Source: Alphaproteobacteria bacterium
GTDB lineage: Bacteria; Pseudomonadota; Alphaproteobacteria; RF32; CAG-239
Length of the DNA: 64,000 bases
Assembly (NCBI GenBank): GCA_017460085.1
Contig: JAFUBQ010000003.1
Location: 62,001-126,000 of the forward strand
Direction: 5' to 3'
Both the position numbers and the translations under genes were made by a program. Positions within the stretch are counted from its first letter, which is position 1. Each line of letters begins with the position of its first letter. Positions 19,726 to 29,344 of the stretch are shown in pieces. The notes under the pieces are model-generated. The model had not been told where the DNA came from. It worked only from the letters and a program-made list of their open reading frames with translations, and ran no database searches.

Positions 19726-22428
19726 ATGAACGATACACAACGTAGGATTAATCAAGCGCTTTCCTTGCGAAAACCACAAGTAGACAGCTTGGATATTTTG
19801 GTGCAAATCTTGGAAAAAATAACCTTGGCTAAAAATATGGACACTACCGAGGCTTTGAGACTTATTCAAGAAGTTTGTCCGTCGGTTAAGGACTTTGAAC
19901 GTGCGTTTCCTTGTATTTGCTTTGCAATCGCAACCGGAGTTGGTAAAACACGCTTAATGGGGGCGATGATTGCGTATCTTCATGATGTTTATAAAATCAA
20001 AAATTTTATGGTTTTGGCGCCAAATTTAACAATTTATAACAAATTAAAGACTGATTTTATGCCAAATACGCCAAAATACGTATTTCCAGGACTTAATGAA
20101 CAAGTGGGAACGCCGCAAATTATTACCGGTGATGATTACGACCAAGTTGGTGGTTTGTTTGATAATCCGAATGATGATCGCCTGCGTATCAATATTTTCA
20201 ACATTTCCAAGATTGATTCGGATAAAGACGCACGTGGTATGCCTCGTGTTCGCCGTATGGCCGAGTATTTGGGACAGTCGTACTTTGATTATCTCTCCGG
20301 ATTGAAAGATTTGGTACTGATTATGGATGAAGCGCACCGTTATCGTGCAAATGCCGGTATGGCTGCTATTAACGAATTAAATCCGGTATTAGGTATTGAA
20401 CTTACGGCAACTGCTAAATCAACAGGTGCAAAAGGCAAACCATTCAGAAATATTGCGTATGAGTATAACCTCGCACGCGCTATTACTGATGGATATGTTA
20501 AGAAACCTGCGATTGTCGGACGGACGAATTTTAATAAAAATCAGTATGACGAAGATACTTTGGAAGAACTGAAAATCAAAGATGGTATAAAGGTTCACGA
20601 AAGCTTAAAAGCAGAGCTTCAGGTCTATGCCGATAATAAAAAGGCTCGTTTAGTGAAACCGTTCATTATGATAATTGCCAAGGATATTGCTCATGCCGAA
20701 GCCATTGAAGCCAAGATAAAGAGTGATGATTTTGAGGAGGGACGTTACAAAGATAAGGTAATTATCGTTAATTCAAAACAGAACGGCGAACTAAAAGATG
20801 AGATGTTACAGCGTTTGCTACAAATTGAGCAAACCGACGAGCCGACTGAAATTGTGATACACGTTAATATGCTTGGCGAAGGTTGGGACGTAAATAACCT
20901 TTATACAATCGTACCTCTCCGCACGGCGGATTCAAAAATTTTGGTAGAACAATCCATCGGCCGTGGTTTACGCCTACCTTTTGGTGAATTAACTGGTGAA
21001 GACGCTATTGATCGCCTGCACGTCGTTGCGCACGATAAATTTAACGATATTATTAAGGCCGCACGCGATGAATCCTTTGAATTTCAGCAGGAATATATTG
21101 ATAATAGCGAAAATGGTTTGGTTGGCAAAACAGTAACCACCAGCACCAGTAAAATTGATGAAATCGTGCAGAAAGGCGGCGTAATTGTACCTAAACCACA
21201 GCCGGAACAAAAGAGTTTGCCGGTATTTACCAACGAAAATAACAAAAAGATTACCGATGCCATAAGAGAAGCCATTGCAGAAAGAAGCCGTTATGTCAGC
21301 AATCCGGAAGAATTGAAAAATAAGGATAATCAAGAGAAAATTGCGGAAGCTACTAAACAAAAGCTACAAAATATAGCACTTGAAAATTCGGAACTTTCGT
21401 TGGAACCTCAGATTGATGTTGAACAATCGGTTGAAAACTTTACGGAACTCTTTGTAAAACTGACAATCAATATTCCGAGAATCATTATGGGATATGTTCA
21501 AGAAGGCAGTTTCACTTTTGATGATTTTGACATAGATACTGCTGATTTTGATGGTTATACACCGGAATCGCAAAGAATGATTATTCAGGATATAATCGGA
21601 AATCAGCGCAAAGAAGTGCGTGCGGAATTTTTTGATCGTTATGAAGATATTACACACTATTTACTGGTTCCGCTCGTTGAAGAAACAATTATTTCCTATC
21701 AGGAAAATGCGGACTTAATTCAAAAGCTGGTTAGACAAGTAATTAAGTATATTAACTCTTATTCGGGGAGCGAAGAAAATACACGCAAAATCTTGTTCTT
21801 TGATGGTGCCGATATTGCCCATAAGATAATGTTGCAAATGAAGACACACGTTCGTCCTGCACCGATGACATTAAAAGTCCAGACAGATAACGACTATGGT
21901 TCGCAAACATCGGAATCTTATAAGTTAATTGCAAAGGAAGGACAAGAAGAGCTTGATTATCGCGCTTCTGTTCACGATAAGTCCAAAATCAAAAATATGA
22001 TATTTACCGGCTTTAAGAAATGCCTGTTTGATAAGCAAAAGTTTGATTCATCAACAGAAAAAGACCTTTGTGAAATTCTGGAAAATGCCAATATTGTTCT
22101 GAAATGGTTTAAGCCTAGCAATGATCGCGCCAGAGAAATATTCAAAATTAAATATCCGGATGATGAACACCAATTACACGATTATTATCCTGACTTTATT
22201 GTGGAAGCCGTGGATGCCAAGTATATGATTGAAACCAAGGCCTACAATCAAATAACGGATAAGACTGTCCAAGCCAAGAAGAATGCGGCGCTGAAATGGT
22301 GCGAAATTGCTACAAAATTTGAAAAAGAGCACGACGGTAAGGCGTGGCATTATTTGTTAATACCGGATAACACCGTAACTATAGACCGCACGTTTGAAAA
22401 ACTGGTCAGAGATTATGAGGCAAGATAA
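19726..22428 (+). CDS. res: Type III restriction endonuclease, Res subunit
   Basis: This is the ATP-dependent translocase and nuclease of a type III restriction-modification system. Walker A GVGKT is at residues 71-75, the DEAH box (IMDEAHRYRA) near 201, motif III (ELTATAK) near 224, and helicase motif VI (QSIGRGLRLP) near 410. The C-terminus has a PD-(D/E)xK nuclease core around residues 818-838 (HDYYPDFIVE, then MIETKAY). 900 residues is normal for Res. AAAGG precedes the start. The usual order is mod then res; here res comes first and two unknown genes separate it from mod. The next gene starts one base after the stop, so co-transcription is near certain. Confidence 0.95.
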   Translation: MNDTQRRINQALSLRKPQVDSLDILVQILEKITLAKNMDTTEALRLIQEVCPSVKDFERAFPCICFAIATGVGKTRLMGAMIAYLHDVYKIKNFMVLAPNLTIYNKLKTDFMPNTPKYVFPGLNEQVGTPQIITGDDYDQVGGLFDNPNDDRLRINIFNISKIDSDKDARGMPRVRRMAEYLGQSYFDYLSGLKDLVLIMDEAHRYRANAGMAAINELNPVLGIELTATAKSTGAKGKPFRNIAYEYNLARAITDGYVKKPAIVGRTNFNKNQYDEDTLEELKIKDGIKVHESLKAELQVYADNKKARLVKPFIMIIAKDIAHAEAIEAKIKSDDFEEGRYKDKVIIVNSKQNGELKDEMLQRLLQIEQTDEPTEIVIHVNMLGEGWDVNNLYTIVPLRTADSKILVEQSIGRGLRLPFGELTGEDAIDRLHVVAHDKFNDIIKAARDESFEFQQEYIDNSENGLVGKTVTTSTSKIDEIVQKGGVIVPKPQPEQKSLPVFTNENNKKITDAIREAIAERSRYVSNPEELKNKDNQEKIAEATKQKLQNIALENSELSLEPQIDVEQSVENFTELFVKLTINIPRIIMGYVQEGSFTFDDFDIDTADFDGYTPESQRMIIQDIIGNQRKEVRAEFFDRYEDITHYLLVPLVEETIISYQENADLIQKLVRQVIKYINSYSGSEENTRKILFFDGADIAHKIMLQMKTHVRPAPMTLKVQTDNDYGSQTSESYKLIAKEGQEELDYRASVHDKSKIKNMIFTGFKKCLFDKQKFDSSTEKDLCEILENANIVLKWFKPSNDRAREIFKIKYPDDEHQLHDYYPDFIVEAVDAKYMIETKAYNQITDKTVQAKKNAALKWCEIATKFEKEHDGKAWHYLLIPDNTVTIDRTFEKLVRDYEAR

Positions 22429-23175
22429 ATGATGGACTGTTTTTGCTGCATATTAGATAAATTATGTAATTGCTTTCTCTTTAACGGAATCTGGTGGAAA
22501 GATTACGGAATACCTCTTTTAGGAACGGTAGCTATTCCGTTAGTGGTTTGGCGTTTAACACGCTATTATGGGGCAGATGAAGCGGAAAAGAGAAAAGAAA
22601 GACGTAAATTACGCGATAATTTGAACTTTTTAAAGTCTATGGCTTTTGGAACAATATCAAGTCTTATTGGATTGCGAGAGAGAGTGATATACTTACTTAA
22701 TGCACAGAAGAAGGCGTACGAAGATACATCAGCAGATGAAAAAAGCAAATTTTTTACCTTGTTATATATTAAACACATATTCAATTACGTTGATATAGAC
22801 CAATACAAAAATTGCACAGAGTATGAACATAATTTCCCTTTAATTCTTGGCGCAATAAAAAGTTATGTAACGATGATTGGTGCAAGGATAGAAGATCGTA
22901 ATAATATTATCAGAAATCTCTGCGCCACGAAAGATTTTCATCCGGATTGTATAGTGCCTAAAATAGCCAAAGCCCATTTTTTGGGTGATTTGCATCTCAC
23001 AGAGCATTTTTTAGTAGAGATTGACGCTACTATAGATATGCTTGCTGATTTGATGAAAATGATTGATAAGATTGGAAACGTAAAGAAGTTTAAATTGGTT
23101 CAATTAGAACTCTCACCAGCACAGAAGAGTATATTAAACTCTATAGATAAGAACGTAATATTGAAATTCATATGA
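22429..23175 (+). CDS. Unknown protein with one N-terminal membrane segment, in the type III operon
   Basis: It begins immediately after the res stop codon, with GAGG inside the end of res. A short Cys-rich start (MMDCFCCILDKLCNCF) is followed by one hydrophobic segment about residues 24-42 (YGIPLLGTVAIPLVVW), then a strongly basic stretch (EKRKERRKLR, about 52-62) that would keep the C-terminus in the cytoplasm, and a mostly helical domain of about 180 residues. I recognise no family. Position between res and mod, linked at both ends by touching or overlapping codons, suggests an accessory role in the restriction system, perhaps tethering it or its partner to the membrane. That is inference. 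Confidence 0.7.
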   Translation: MMDCFCCILDKLCNCFLFNGIWWKDYGIPLLGTVAIPLVVWRLTRYYGADEAEKRKERRKLRDNLNFLKSMAFGTISSLIGLRERVIYLLNAQKKAYEDTSADEKSKFFTLLYIKHIFNYVDIDQYKNCTEYEHNFPLILGAIKSYVTMIGARIEDRNNIIRNLCATKDFHPDCIVPKIAKAHFLGDLHLTEHFLVEIDATIDMLADLMKMIDKIGNVKKFKLVQLELSPAQKSILNSIDKNVILKFI

Positions 23176-23189
23176 TAAGGAACAGAAGA

Positions 23190-23600
23190 ATGACTGAGCA
23201 AGAGTTAGAAGAAAAGATAAAAGAAAAAATTGATTCTATAATGGGAAAAACTTTTAAGCTTCATGATAAATGTGGCGGAAATTTACTTTCTAACGAGCCT
23301 TTATTGTTGGCTTTAATTGTTATCTTTAATAAAATAGGAATTGCGCTAAAAAGAGCATCTATACAACTTAATGGCAAAGATATTTTGCGCCCAAATATAG
23401 CTAGAATATATGGAATTATCCAACAAACATCTTTTATCCCGTGGTTTTTACCCTGCGTAATAACCACGCCTCATATTATGTCTTCCATCAGCAAACAAGA
23501 TGCATACGAATTTATCAAGCAAGTTGATAATGCCTTAGATATAGAAGATAAAGTATTAGACTTAGCGGATCAAATAAAAAAGGAACTGAAGAATGACTGA
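23190..23600 (+). CDS. Unknown small protein between res and mod (136 aa)
   Basis: The start at 23190 is chosen over an ATG at 23172 because its ribosome binding context, AAGGAACAGAAGAATGACTG, is almost identical to the one at the start of mod (23580-23601). The ATG at 23172, overlapping the previous stop, remains possible. The protein has a charged N-terminal helix, a central hydrophobic region around residues 80-105 (SFIPWFLPCVITTPHIM) and an acidic/basic C-terminal helix. It overlaps mod by 8 bases. Function is unknown. With the previous gene it forms a two-gene insert between the subunits of a type III system. Confidence 0.65.
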   Translation: MTEQELEEKIKEKIDSIMGKTFKLHDKCGGNLLSNEPLLLALIVIFNKIGIALKRASIQLNGKDILRPNIARIYGIIQQTSFIPWFLPCVITTPHIMSSISKQDAYEFIKQVDNALDIEDKVLDLADQIKKELKND

Positions 23601-25335
23601 GAAATTGACAAGATTAGAATTAACATGGCCGGGGAAAGAAGATAGATTTAATCCTGAGCCGCGTATTTTGCTTGAAGATAAGGAAAAGTCATTTTCCTTT
23701 GAGCCGACAAGAAAAAGTTCAGTTCAGCCGACTTACGATAATATGCTTATTCATGGCGATAATTTATTGGCATTAAAGGCTTTAGAACAGGATTATACCG
23801 GTAAAGTTAAATGTATCTATATTGATCCGCCGTATAATACCGGTAATGCTTTTGAACACTATGACGATGGTTTGGAACATTCTATTTGGCTGTCGTTGAT
23901 GCGTGACAGATTGGAGATTTTGAAAAGATTACTTGACGAAGATGGCGTTATATTTGTTCAAATAGATTCTGTTGAGTTACACTACTTGAAAGTTTTAATG
24001 GATGAAATATTTGGGCGCGATAATTTTATTTCAAATATTACCTGTAAAGTAAAGGCACCAAGTGGCGTTGCTTCTAATGCACAACCTTTTTTTGATTGTG
24101 CAGAGTACATTTTGTGCTACTCTAAATCCGGCATATTTAATTTTAAAAGCTTGAAACTAGATTCGTATACTATAGATAAAACAGCAACGAAAGTAACAGG
24201 TGCATTCAATCAGTTAATGGAATATTTTGATGATCAAAATATTGACTACATAACGAATATGGAAGATGTAAAAATTTTCAAAGTCAAAAACTATAAGATA
24301 ACTACAATTCCTAAAGAAAAAAGGACACAAGAATTTTACTATCAAAATTATGATAACATTTTTGAAACTGCTGCAATGAGTGGTGGAAAGGATAAAAAGG
24401 TTTTGGCTGAAATTATGAGGCAAGATGAACCTGAAGCTTGTTATATCTATAGATATGTTCCTTCAAAAGGAAAAAATGCAGGAAAAGAAATATCATCTAT
24501 AGTTTATAAAAAGAGAGGCGTAATATTTCTAAAGGATGTTTCAGTAAAGAATGATGATAAAAAATACATTGTAAAACAAGACATAATAACAAACGTTATT
24601 ACTCTTGACTTATGGCAAGGAATTGCAAATGAAGGCGGAGTAGAGTTTAAGAATGGAAAAAAGCCTGAAAGATTAATAGAGCTTCTTTTATCTGTATTTA
24701 CAAATCCTGGTGACCTTGTTCTTGATAGCTTTTTAGGTTCTGGAACGACAGCCGCTGTGGCTCATAAGATGGGGCGTCGCTGGATTGGTGTTGAAATGGG
24801 GGATCATGTTTATACGCATTGCATACCGAGACTTCAAAAGGTTATTAAAGGCGAAGATACCGGCGGCGTAACAAAATCAACCGGTTGGACTTGTGGTGGC
24901 GGTTTCAAATTTTATGAATTAGCGTCATCGTTAATCGTCAAAGACAAATACGGACAACAAATCATTTCCAAAGAATATAATGCTGATATGCTCGCTGAAG
25001 CAATGTGTAAGATTTTGGGCTATCACTATAAGCCGGACGCTGAAAAGTATTGGAAACAGGGCTTTTCTTCCGAAAAGAGCTTTATTTACACCACAACAAT
25101 GAGTATGCAGGAAGAAGTTTTAAGCCAATTAGCGGCAGAGGTCGGAGATGACAACCTTTTGGTATGTTGTAGTGCATTTATAGGCAACCACAGGGCATAT
25201 CCGAATATTACGGTCAAGAAGATACCATCAGCAATCTTAAAGAAATGCGAATGGGGCCGCGAAGGCTACCCTCTCAACCTCAGCAAATACACCCCAACCG
25301 ACGAAGACTTTGAATTTGAAGATGAGGAGGAGTGA
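23593..25335 (+). CDS. mod: Type III restriction-modification DNA methyltransferase, Mod subunit
   Basis: This N6-adenine methyltransferase reads the recognition site and protects host DNA; it also supplies specificity to Res. Motif IV (IYIDPPYNTGNAF) is near residue 78 and motif I (DSFLGSGTTAAVA) near 376, the beta-class order. The region between, about 130-350, holds the target-recognition domain, which is the variable part. The C-terminus ends in an acidic tail (DEDFEFEDEEE). 580 residues is within the family range. It overlaps the gene before it by 8 bases and the gene after it by 1 base. The recognition sequence cannot be read from this protein by eye. Confidence 0.95.
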   Translation: MTEKLTRLELTWPGKEDRFNPEPRILLEDKEKSFSFEPTRKSSVQPTYDNMLIHGDNLLALKALEQDYTGKVKCIYIDPPYNTGNAFEHYDDGLEHSIWLSLMRDRLEILKRLLDEDGVIFVQIDSVELHYLKVLMDEIFGRDNFISNITCKVKAPSGVASNAQPFFDCAEYILCYSKSGIFNFKSLKLDSYTIDKTATKVTGAFNQLMEYFDDQNIDYITNMEDVKIFKVKNYKITTIPKEKRTQEFYYQNYDNIFETAAMSGGKDKKVLAEIMRQDEPEACYIYRYVPSKGKNAGKEISSIVYKKRGVIFLKDVSVKNDDKKYIVKQDIITNVITLDLWQGIANEGGVEFKNGKKPERLIELLLSVFTNPGDLVLDSFLGSGTTAAVAHKMGRRWIGVEMGDHVYTHCIPRLQKVIKGEDTGGVTKSTGWTCGGGFKFYELASSLIVKDKYGQQIISKEYNADMLAEAMCKILGYHYKPDAEKYWKQGFSSEKSFIYTTTMSMQEEVLSQLAAEVGDDNLLVCCSAFIGNHRAYPNITVKKIPSAILKKCEWGREGYPLNLSKYTPTDEDFEFEDEEE

Positions 25336-26399
25336 TGGATGTAGAGAAAATAAGGATAATTATTAACCAACTGAAACAAATTGAAAAAGAGTCATTTTCC
25401 CTACAAAATGATGAACTATTTACAGACGCAAAAAACATACTAATGGAAAATGCTCCAGCTGGCTTGAAATCCAGAATGGTTGCTTTAGATTATTGTTATT
25501 GTCCAGATGTTTTTGATGAACCTGTTCCCAATGTCGCTGATGTAAAAAAATTAATAAAATTGTATGAAGAAGAACGGTTTAATTTGCAAGAACCTCTTTC
25601 TAAAGAGGATTTATATAAAAAGAAACTATTACAAGCAAAGAATATGTCGCCTGATTTTATTGGAAAATTGGGCGAAATGGTTGTAGGAGATTATCCTTAT
25701 TTCCCTCGCAGAACTTCTTGGTATATTACAAAATTTTTTGAAGAATCTGGATTTCCTCAATTAAAACATAATGGAGATACAAGGCGAATCTGGGCAGCAA
25801 AACAATTAGAGGATATGTCGTTAGATGACCTTTACAAAATAATCCAATGCTTATTCAAAAGAAAGTATTTTGAAGGTGACGAATGCGATATAAAAGAAGC
25901 AAAAGAAGCCTTACGGCAAGAAATAAACAACGCTTGTCAAGAGGATGATATAGAAGATTTATCAGATGTCTTTGATATTGATATAAATACCTCACTGCTA
26001 TTTAATAAAGAAATCAGAACTGATGACGATATACTGAATAGCGATATAGAAAAAGCTAAAGAGCAGTATATTAAGGGGGATTTACAGCTAGCGGTAGAGA
26101 AAATATGGGATTCATTTGAACGAATTAAATCTTATTATGACAAAGATAAGAAGTCATCTGTCAAAAAAATTGTAGCATCTTTATCTGACGAAATAAAATC
26201 AGCAAAAAGTTCTCAAGACACTGATGAAGATAATTCGTTTTTTGAAAAAGAATTAAGAGAATTAACAGAATTAGGCAACAATTACAAAATAAGGCATTCA
26301 GAAAAAGATAGAGCTGTAATAACAAATCATTTTACGCAAGAATATCTCTTTTTTCGCGTATTAAACTTAATTATCTTAATCCATGCAAGAATGGATTAA
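25335..26399 (+). CDS. Abi/HEPN-like protein at the end of the type III operon (354 aa)
   Basis: The start ATG at 25335 overlaps the mod stop (TGATG) and has GAGGAGGAG just before it. Residues about 1-190 form a helical domain with an aromatic-rich patch (DYPYFPRRTSWYITKFFEESG), followed by an acidic linker about 195-240. Residues about 245-354 are a helical bundle (KAKEQYIKGDLQLAVEKIW, then NNYKIRHSEKDR and EYLFFRVLNLIILI) resembling C-terminal HEPN-type modules of abortive-infection proteins. No clean RxxxxH ribonuclease motif is visible. It is translationally coupled to mod, so probably part of the same defence unit, as a backup killing arm or toxin. The HEPN assignment is tentative. Confidence 0.6.
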   Translation: MDVEKIRIIINQLKQIEKESFSLQNDELFTDAKNILMENAPAGLKSRMVALDYCYCPDVFDEPVPNVADVKKLIKLYEEERFNLQEPLSKEDLYKKKLLQAKNMSPDFIGKLGEMVVGDYPYFPRRTSWYITKFFEESGFPQLKHNGDTRRIWAAKQLEDMSLDDLYKIIQCLFKRKYFEGDECDIKEAKEALRQEINNACQEDDIEDLSDVFDIDINTSLLFNKEIRTDDDILNSDIEKAKEQYIKGDLQLAVEKIWDSFERIKSYYDKDKKSSVKKIVASLSDEIKSAKSSQDTDEDNSFFEKELRELTELGNNYKIRHSEKDRAVITNHFTQEYLFFRVLNLIILIHARMD

Positions 26400-26402
26400 A
26401 AT

Positions 26403-29294
26403 CTACTCCACTTCCCAAGTGATGTTAAACACCGGCTCAATGCTATAATCCATTTTTAAGCTGCGTTTTTTGCCACCGACAAGGCGGTTGCATTTCTTTT
26501 CCAATTCGCGCTCAATGTCAAAAGTGTTAAATTCATTGTTGTTCATTTCCGCCTGCAACTTTTTAATTTCGGCATCTATGGCAAGCTTGGTGTTAAAATT
26601 CTTCTCTAACTTAAATTGCCGCTTGAGGCTCGTAATTTTGTTTTTAAGCTTATCGCCCTTCAAATGTATAGCTTGCTTTTCATCTATAAGCCAACGGTTA
26701 AGTTTATCCACCTCAGCACGCAAAATATTATCAATGCGCTTCTTTTCCGACTTTTCATATTTTGCCACGTTTTGCTCGTGTATTTGCCTTAATAAGTCCT
26801 GATACCCCATTAAAATCGGTTCATCGGTGGCAACGGCATTGTCAAAAATATCTTCGGCACGCAAATTCAGCAAACTTCCGCCGTCAGACATTATGGTTGT
26901 AATTAAATAATTGACGTTCTCCGGTTGTGTCATCTTAAATAAAGAAAGCATTAAACGTCCTTTTTGCCCTGATTTTAGCTTGTCCGTTGCCTTTAGATGT
27001 AAATGCAAAGGCTCGGCGCTTAAAGCAAAAGCCTCGCCCAAAATGCGTTTACCGAAATTTGAATCCGGATTATAAGTCGTTGCCGCCCGATTTAAGGCTT
27101 TGCGCTCGCTTGGCAATAATAAATCATAGTTAATCTCACGCTTATTGAAGTTTAAGCAATAGTTGAAGCTTTTAGCAAAGTTAATTTCTGACGGCAGGTT
27201 AAACACTTGCTCCTTAAATTGCCCAAACACCTTTGTATGTTCGTTTATAAACATTTCCGGATGATTCTTTTTGAGCATAATGACCGTTAAATCCCAAAAA
27301 ATCTGTTTGCGGCGCTCTAAATAATCCTCAACGCGCTGTTTCATAATGTGCAATTTCTCTTGTGTTGTCGGGCTTAAGTTCTCTAAAACCAGTTGCTTGG
27401 CTTCTTCTAATTTTTCCTCACGCTGAACACCTAAGCTTTCCTGCAATTCATCAAAAGCGCGGTTAATTTCTTCGGTGGTGCGGCAAAGGTCAAAAATAGC
27501 GGCAACCGCGCGCTCAAAGTCAACACCGTCGGATAATGTTCCCAAAATTTCATCACTTGCGCCAAAAACACCGTCAAACAGCTTAAATTTTTGTTGCAAA
27601 ATTTCATAAAGGCGAACATCGGCAATGTTCTTTTTATTGATAAAGTTAATAATCACAACGTCGCACTTTTGCCCATAACGGTGCACACGTCCGATACGCT
27701 GTTCAACGCGTTGTGGATTCCACGGCAAATCATAATTGACGAGCAAAGAGCAAAATTGCAGGTTTAAGCCCTCAGCAGCAGCTTCGGTAGCAATCATAAT
27801 CTCAGCATCTTCTTTGAACTTGGTCACCAAGGCTTTTTTCATATCATTAGTGCGAGAACCGGTTAAATCAGACGAATGATTTTCAATGTAATCGCTGTAA
27901 ATCTGATTACATAGCGGCGAATTGTTTTGACCGTTAAAAGTAACGATTTTATCCTTAAAACCATGCGAACTTAGATAATCATAAAGATAATTAAGCGTGC
28001 GATTACTTTCGGTAAAGATGATTGCTTTACGAAGACCACCTTTGGCTTGTATCTTTTCAAAACCTTGTTCAAGTGCGCCGATCAGTTTTTCGGTTTTACC
28101 GTCAACCTTTATTTTTGCTGCCTTATCAATCAAACCTTGCAGGAATGCTTTCTCTGCCTTAATATCTTCCTTTTTGAAGTCAGGCTTATCAAGAGACCGT
28201 TGTAATTCAAAATCTTCTATATCGTCTTCATATTCGTTGAAAAGATCATCATCAAACATAAAACCGGAGAGTTCATCAAGATTACCGCTCGTCTTTTCAA
28301 TAGCATCCAAACGGTTCATCAGACCTTCAAGTGTTCCTTTTACTGCAGCAGTTGACGAACTCATCAATTTACGGATCATAAGCACAATCAATGTTCTGAA
28401 ACGCGTTGTAATTGCAATTTGCGAGATATCCTGAATATAAGCCGAAACGGCAGTATATAGCTCTTCTTCAGCCTTTGTCGGATTAAATGCAACCGTCATT
28501 GCTTCTCGGTTGGTGTATTTAATGTATTCCAACACGTCTCGGCGCAAAGTCCGGTGTAACACACATTGCAGGCGGCGTTTTAATTCTTCATGGTGACGCT
28601 CAGAATAAAGGTAATTTTCCATAAAAGCGTATTCATTGCCTAAAATACTCGGATCTATAATGCTAACCAGCGAAAAGATGTCCATTAGGCTGTTTTGAAT
28701 AGGTGTTGCGGTCAAAAGCAATTTTTTCTTACCGAGAAATGTTTCATTGATACCTTCGGCGATTTTGGTCTTTCCTTTATAGAAGTTGCGCAGTTTGTGA
28801 GCTTCATCAATTACAACCAGATCCCAATTACGATTTTTCATCATCTTTTTGAATTGAACGGCACAATTATACGAGCAGATGGTAATGCCTCTAAATTGCA
28901 AAATATCCGTATTTTCTTCTTTTAATGCGGTACGGATGATCTTGCTATCCAAAATTTGTGTAGGAAGATCAAACTTTTCCTGCATTTCTGTTTGCCATTG
29001 TTGGCATAAACTGGCCGGAGCGACCACAATTATTGAATTTTTACCGCGTGAATAGTATTCCGAGATAACAATACCTGCTTCAATGGTCTTACCGAGACCG
29101 ACCTCATCGGCTAAAATAACGCCCTGTGATATCGGCGATTGCAAAGCAAACATAGCAGCATTGATTTGGTGTGGATTCAAATCAATTTTCGATGTTCCTA
29201 AAGAGCCGGAAATGTTATTGATGTCCTCTTGGTTATGTGAAGACAAAACTTCCAAAGCCCAGTATTTTGCTTTTATTTCTTCTGCTGTAATCAT
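26403..29294 (-). CDS. SNF2-family DEAD/DEAH helicase (963 aa)
   Basis: This is a superfamily 2 translocase of the SNF2/RapA type. Walker A DEVGLGKT ends at residue 70, DEAH is at 163-166, and TATPIQNS follows. The C-terminal RecA domain has AAAEGLNLQFCSLLVNYDLP and QRIGRVHRYGQ. The last 250 residues are charged and coiled-coil rich, with no recognised nuclease. It is downstream of the WYL regulator on the same strand (50 bp gap) and convergent with the type III operon (4 bp between stops). No ribosome binding site precedes the ATG, and a promoter ends about 10 bp before it, so the message may be leaderless. A defence role is inferred from context. Confidence 0.88.
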   Translation of the reverse strand: MITAEEIKAKYWALEVLSSHNQEDINNISGSLGTSKIDLNPHQINAAMFALQSPISQGVILADEVGLGKTIEAGIVISEYYSRGKNSIIVVAPASLCQQWQTEMQEKFDLPTQILDSKIIRTALKEENTDILQFRGITICSYNCAVQFKKMMKNRNWDLVVIDEAHKLRNFYKGKTKIAEGINETFLGKKKLLLTATPIQNSLMDIFSLVSIIDPSILGNEYAFMENYLYSERHHEELKRRLQCVLHRTLRRDVLEYIKYTNREAMTVAFNPTKAEEELYTAVSAYIQDISQIAITTRFRTLIVLMIRKLMSSSTAAVKGTLEGLMNRLDAIEKTSGNLDELSGFMFDDDLFNEYEDDIEDFELQRSLDKPDFKKEDIKAEKAFLQGLIDKAAKIKVDGKTEKLIGALEQGFEKIQAKGGLRKAIIFTESNRTLNYLYDYLSSHGFKDKIVTFNGQNNSPLCNQIYSDYIENHSSDLTGSRTNDMKKALVTKFKEDAEIMIATEAAAEGLNLQFCSLLVNYDLPWNPQRVEQRIGRVHRYGQKCDVVIINFINKKNIADVRLYEILQQKFKLFDGVFGASDEILGTLSDGVDFERAVAAIFDLCRTTEEINRAFDELQESLGVQREEKLEEAKQLVLENLSPTTQEKLHIMKQRVEDYLERRKQIFWDLTVIMLKKNHPEMFINEHTKVFGQFKEQVFNLPSEINFAKSFNYCLNFNKREINYDLLLPSERKALNRAATTYNPDSNFGKRILGEAFALSAEPLHLHLKATDKLKSGQKGRLMLSLFKMTQPENVNYLITTIMSDGGSLLNLRAEDIFDNAVATDEPILMGYQDLLRQIHEQNVAKYEKSEKKRIDNILRAEVDKLNRWLIDEKQAIHLKGDKLKNKITSLKRQFKLEKNFNTKLAIDAEIKKLQAEMNNNEFNTFDIERELEKKCNRLVGGKKRSLKMDYSIEPVFNITWEVE

Positions 29295-29304
29295 AGGTTG
29301 AGTT

Positions 29305-29333
29305 TATATACGATTATTTCAAAAGGCAAGCAA
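29305..29333 (-). promoter_or_regulatory. Promoter directly in front of the SNF2 helicase, likely leaderless start
   Basis: On the minus strand TTGCTT (29333-29328), a 17-bp spacer and TATATA (29310-29305) place the expected transcription start only about 4-5 bases before the ATG at 29294. There is no Shine-Dalgarno sequence. Confidence 0.5.
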
Positions 29334-29344
29334 TTGTTTCATTT

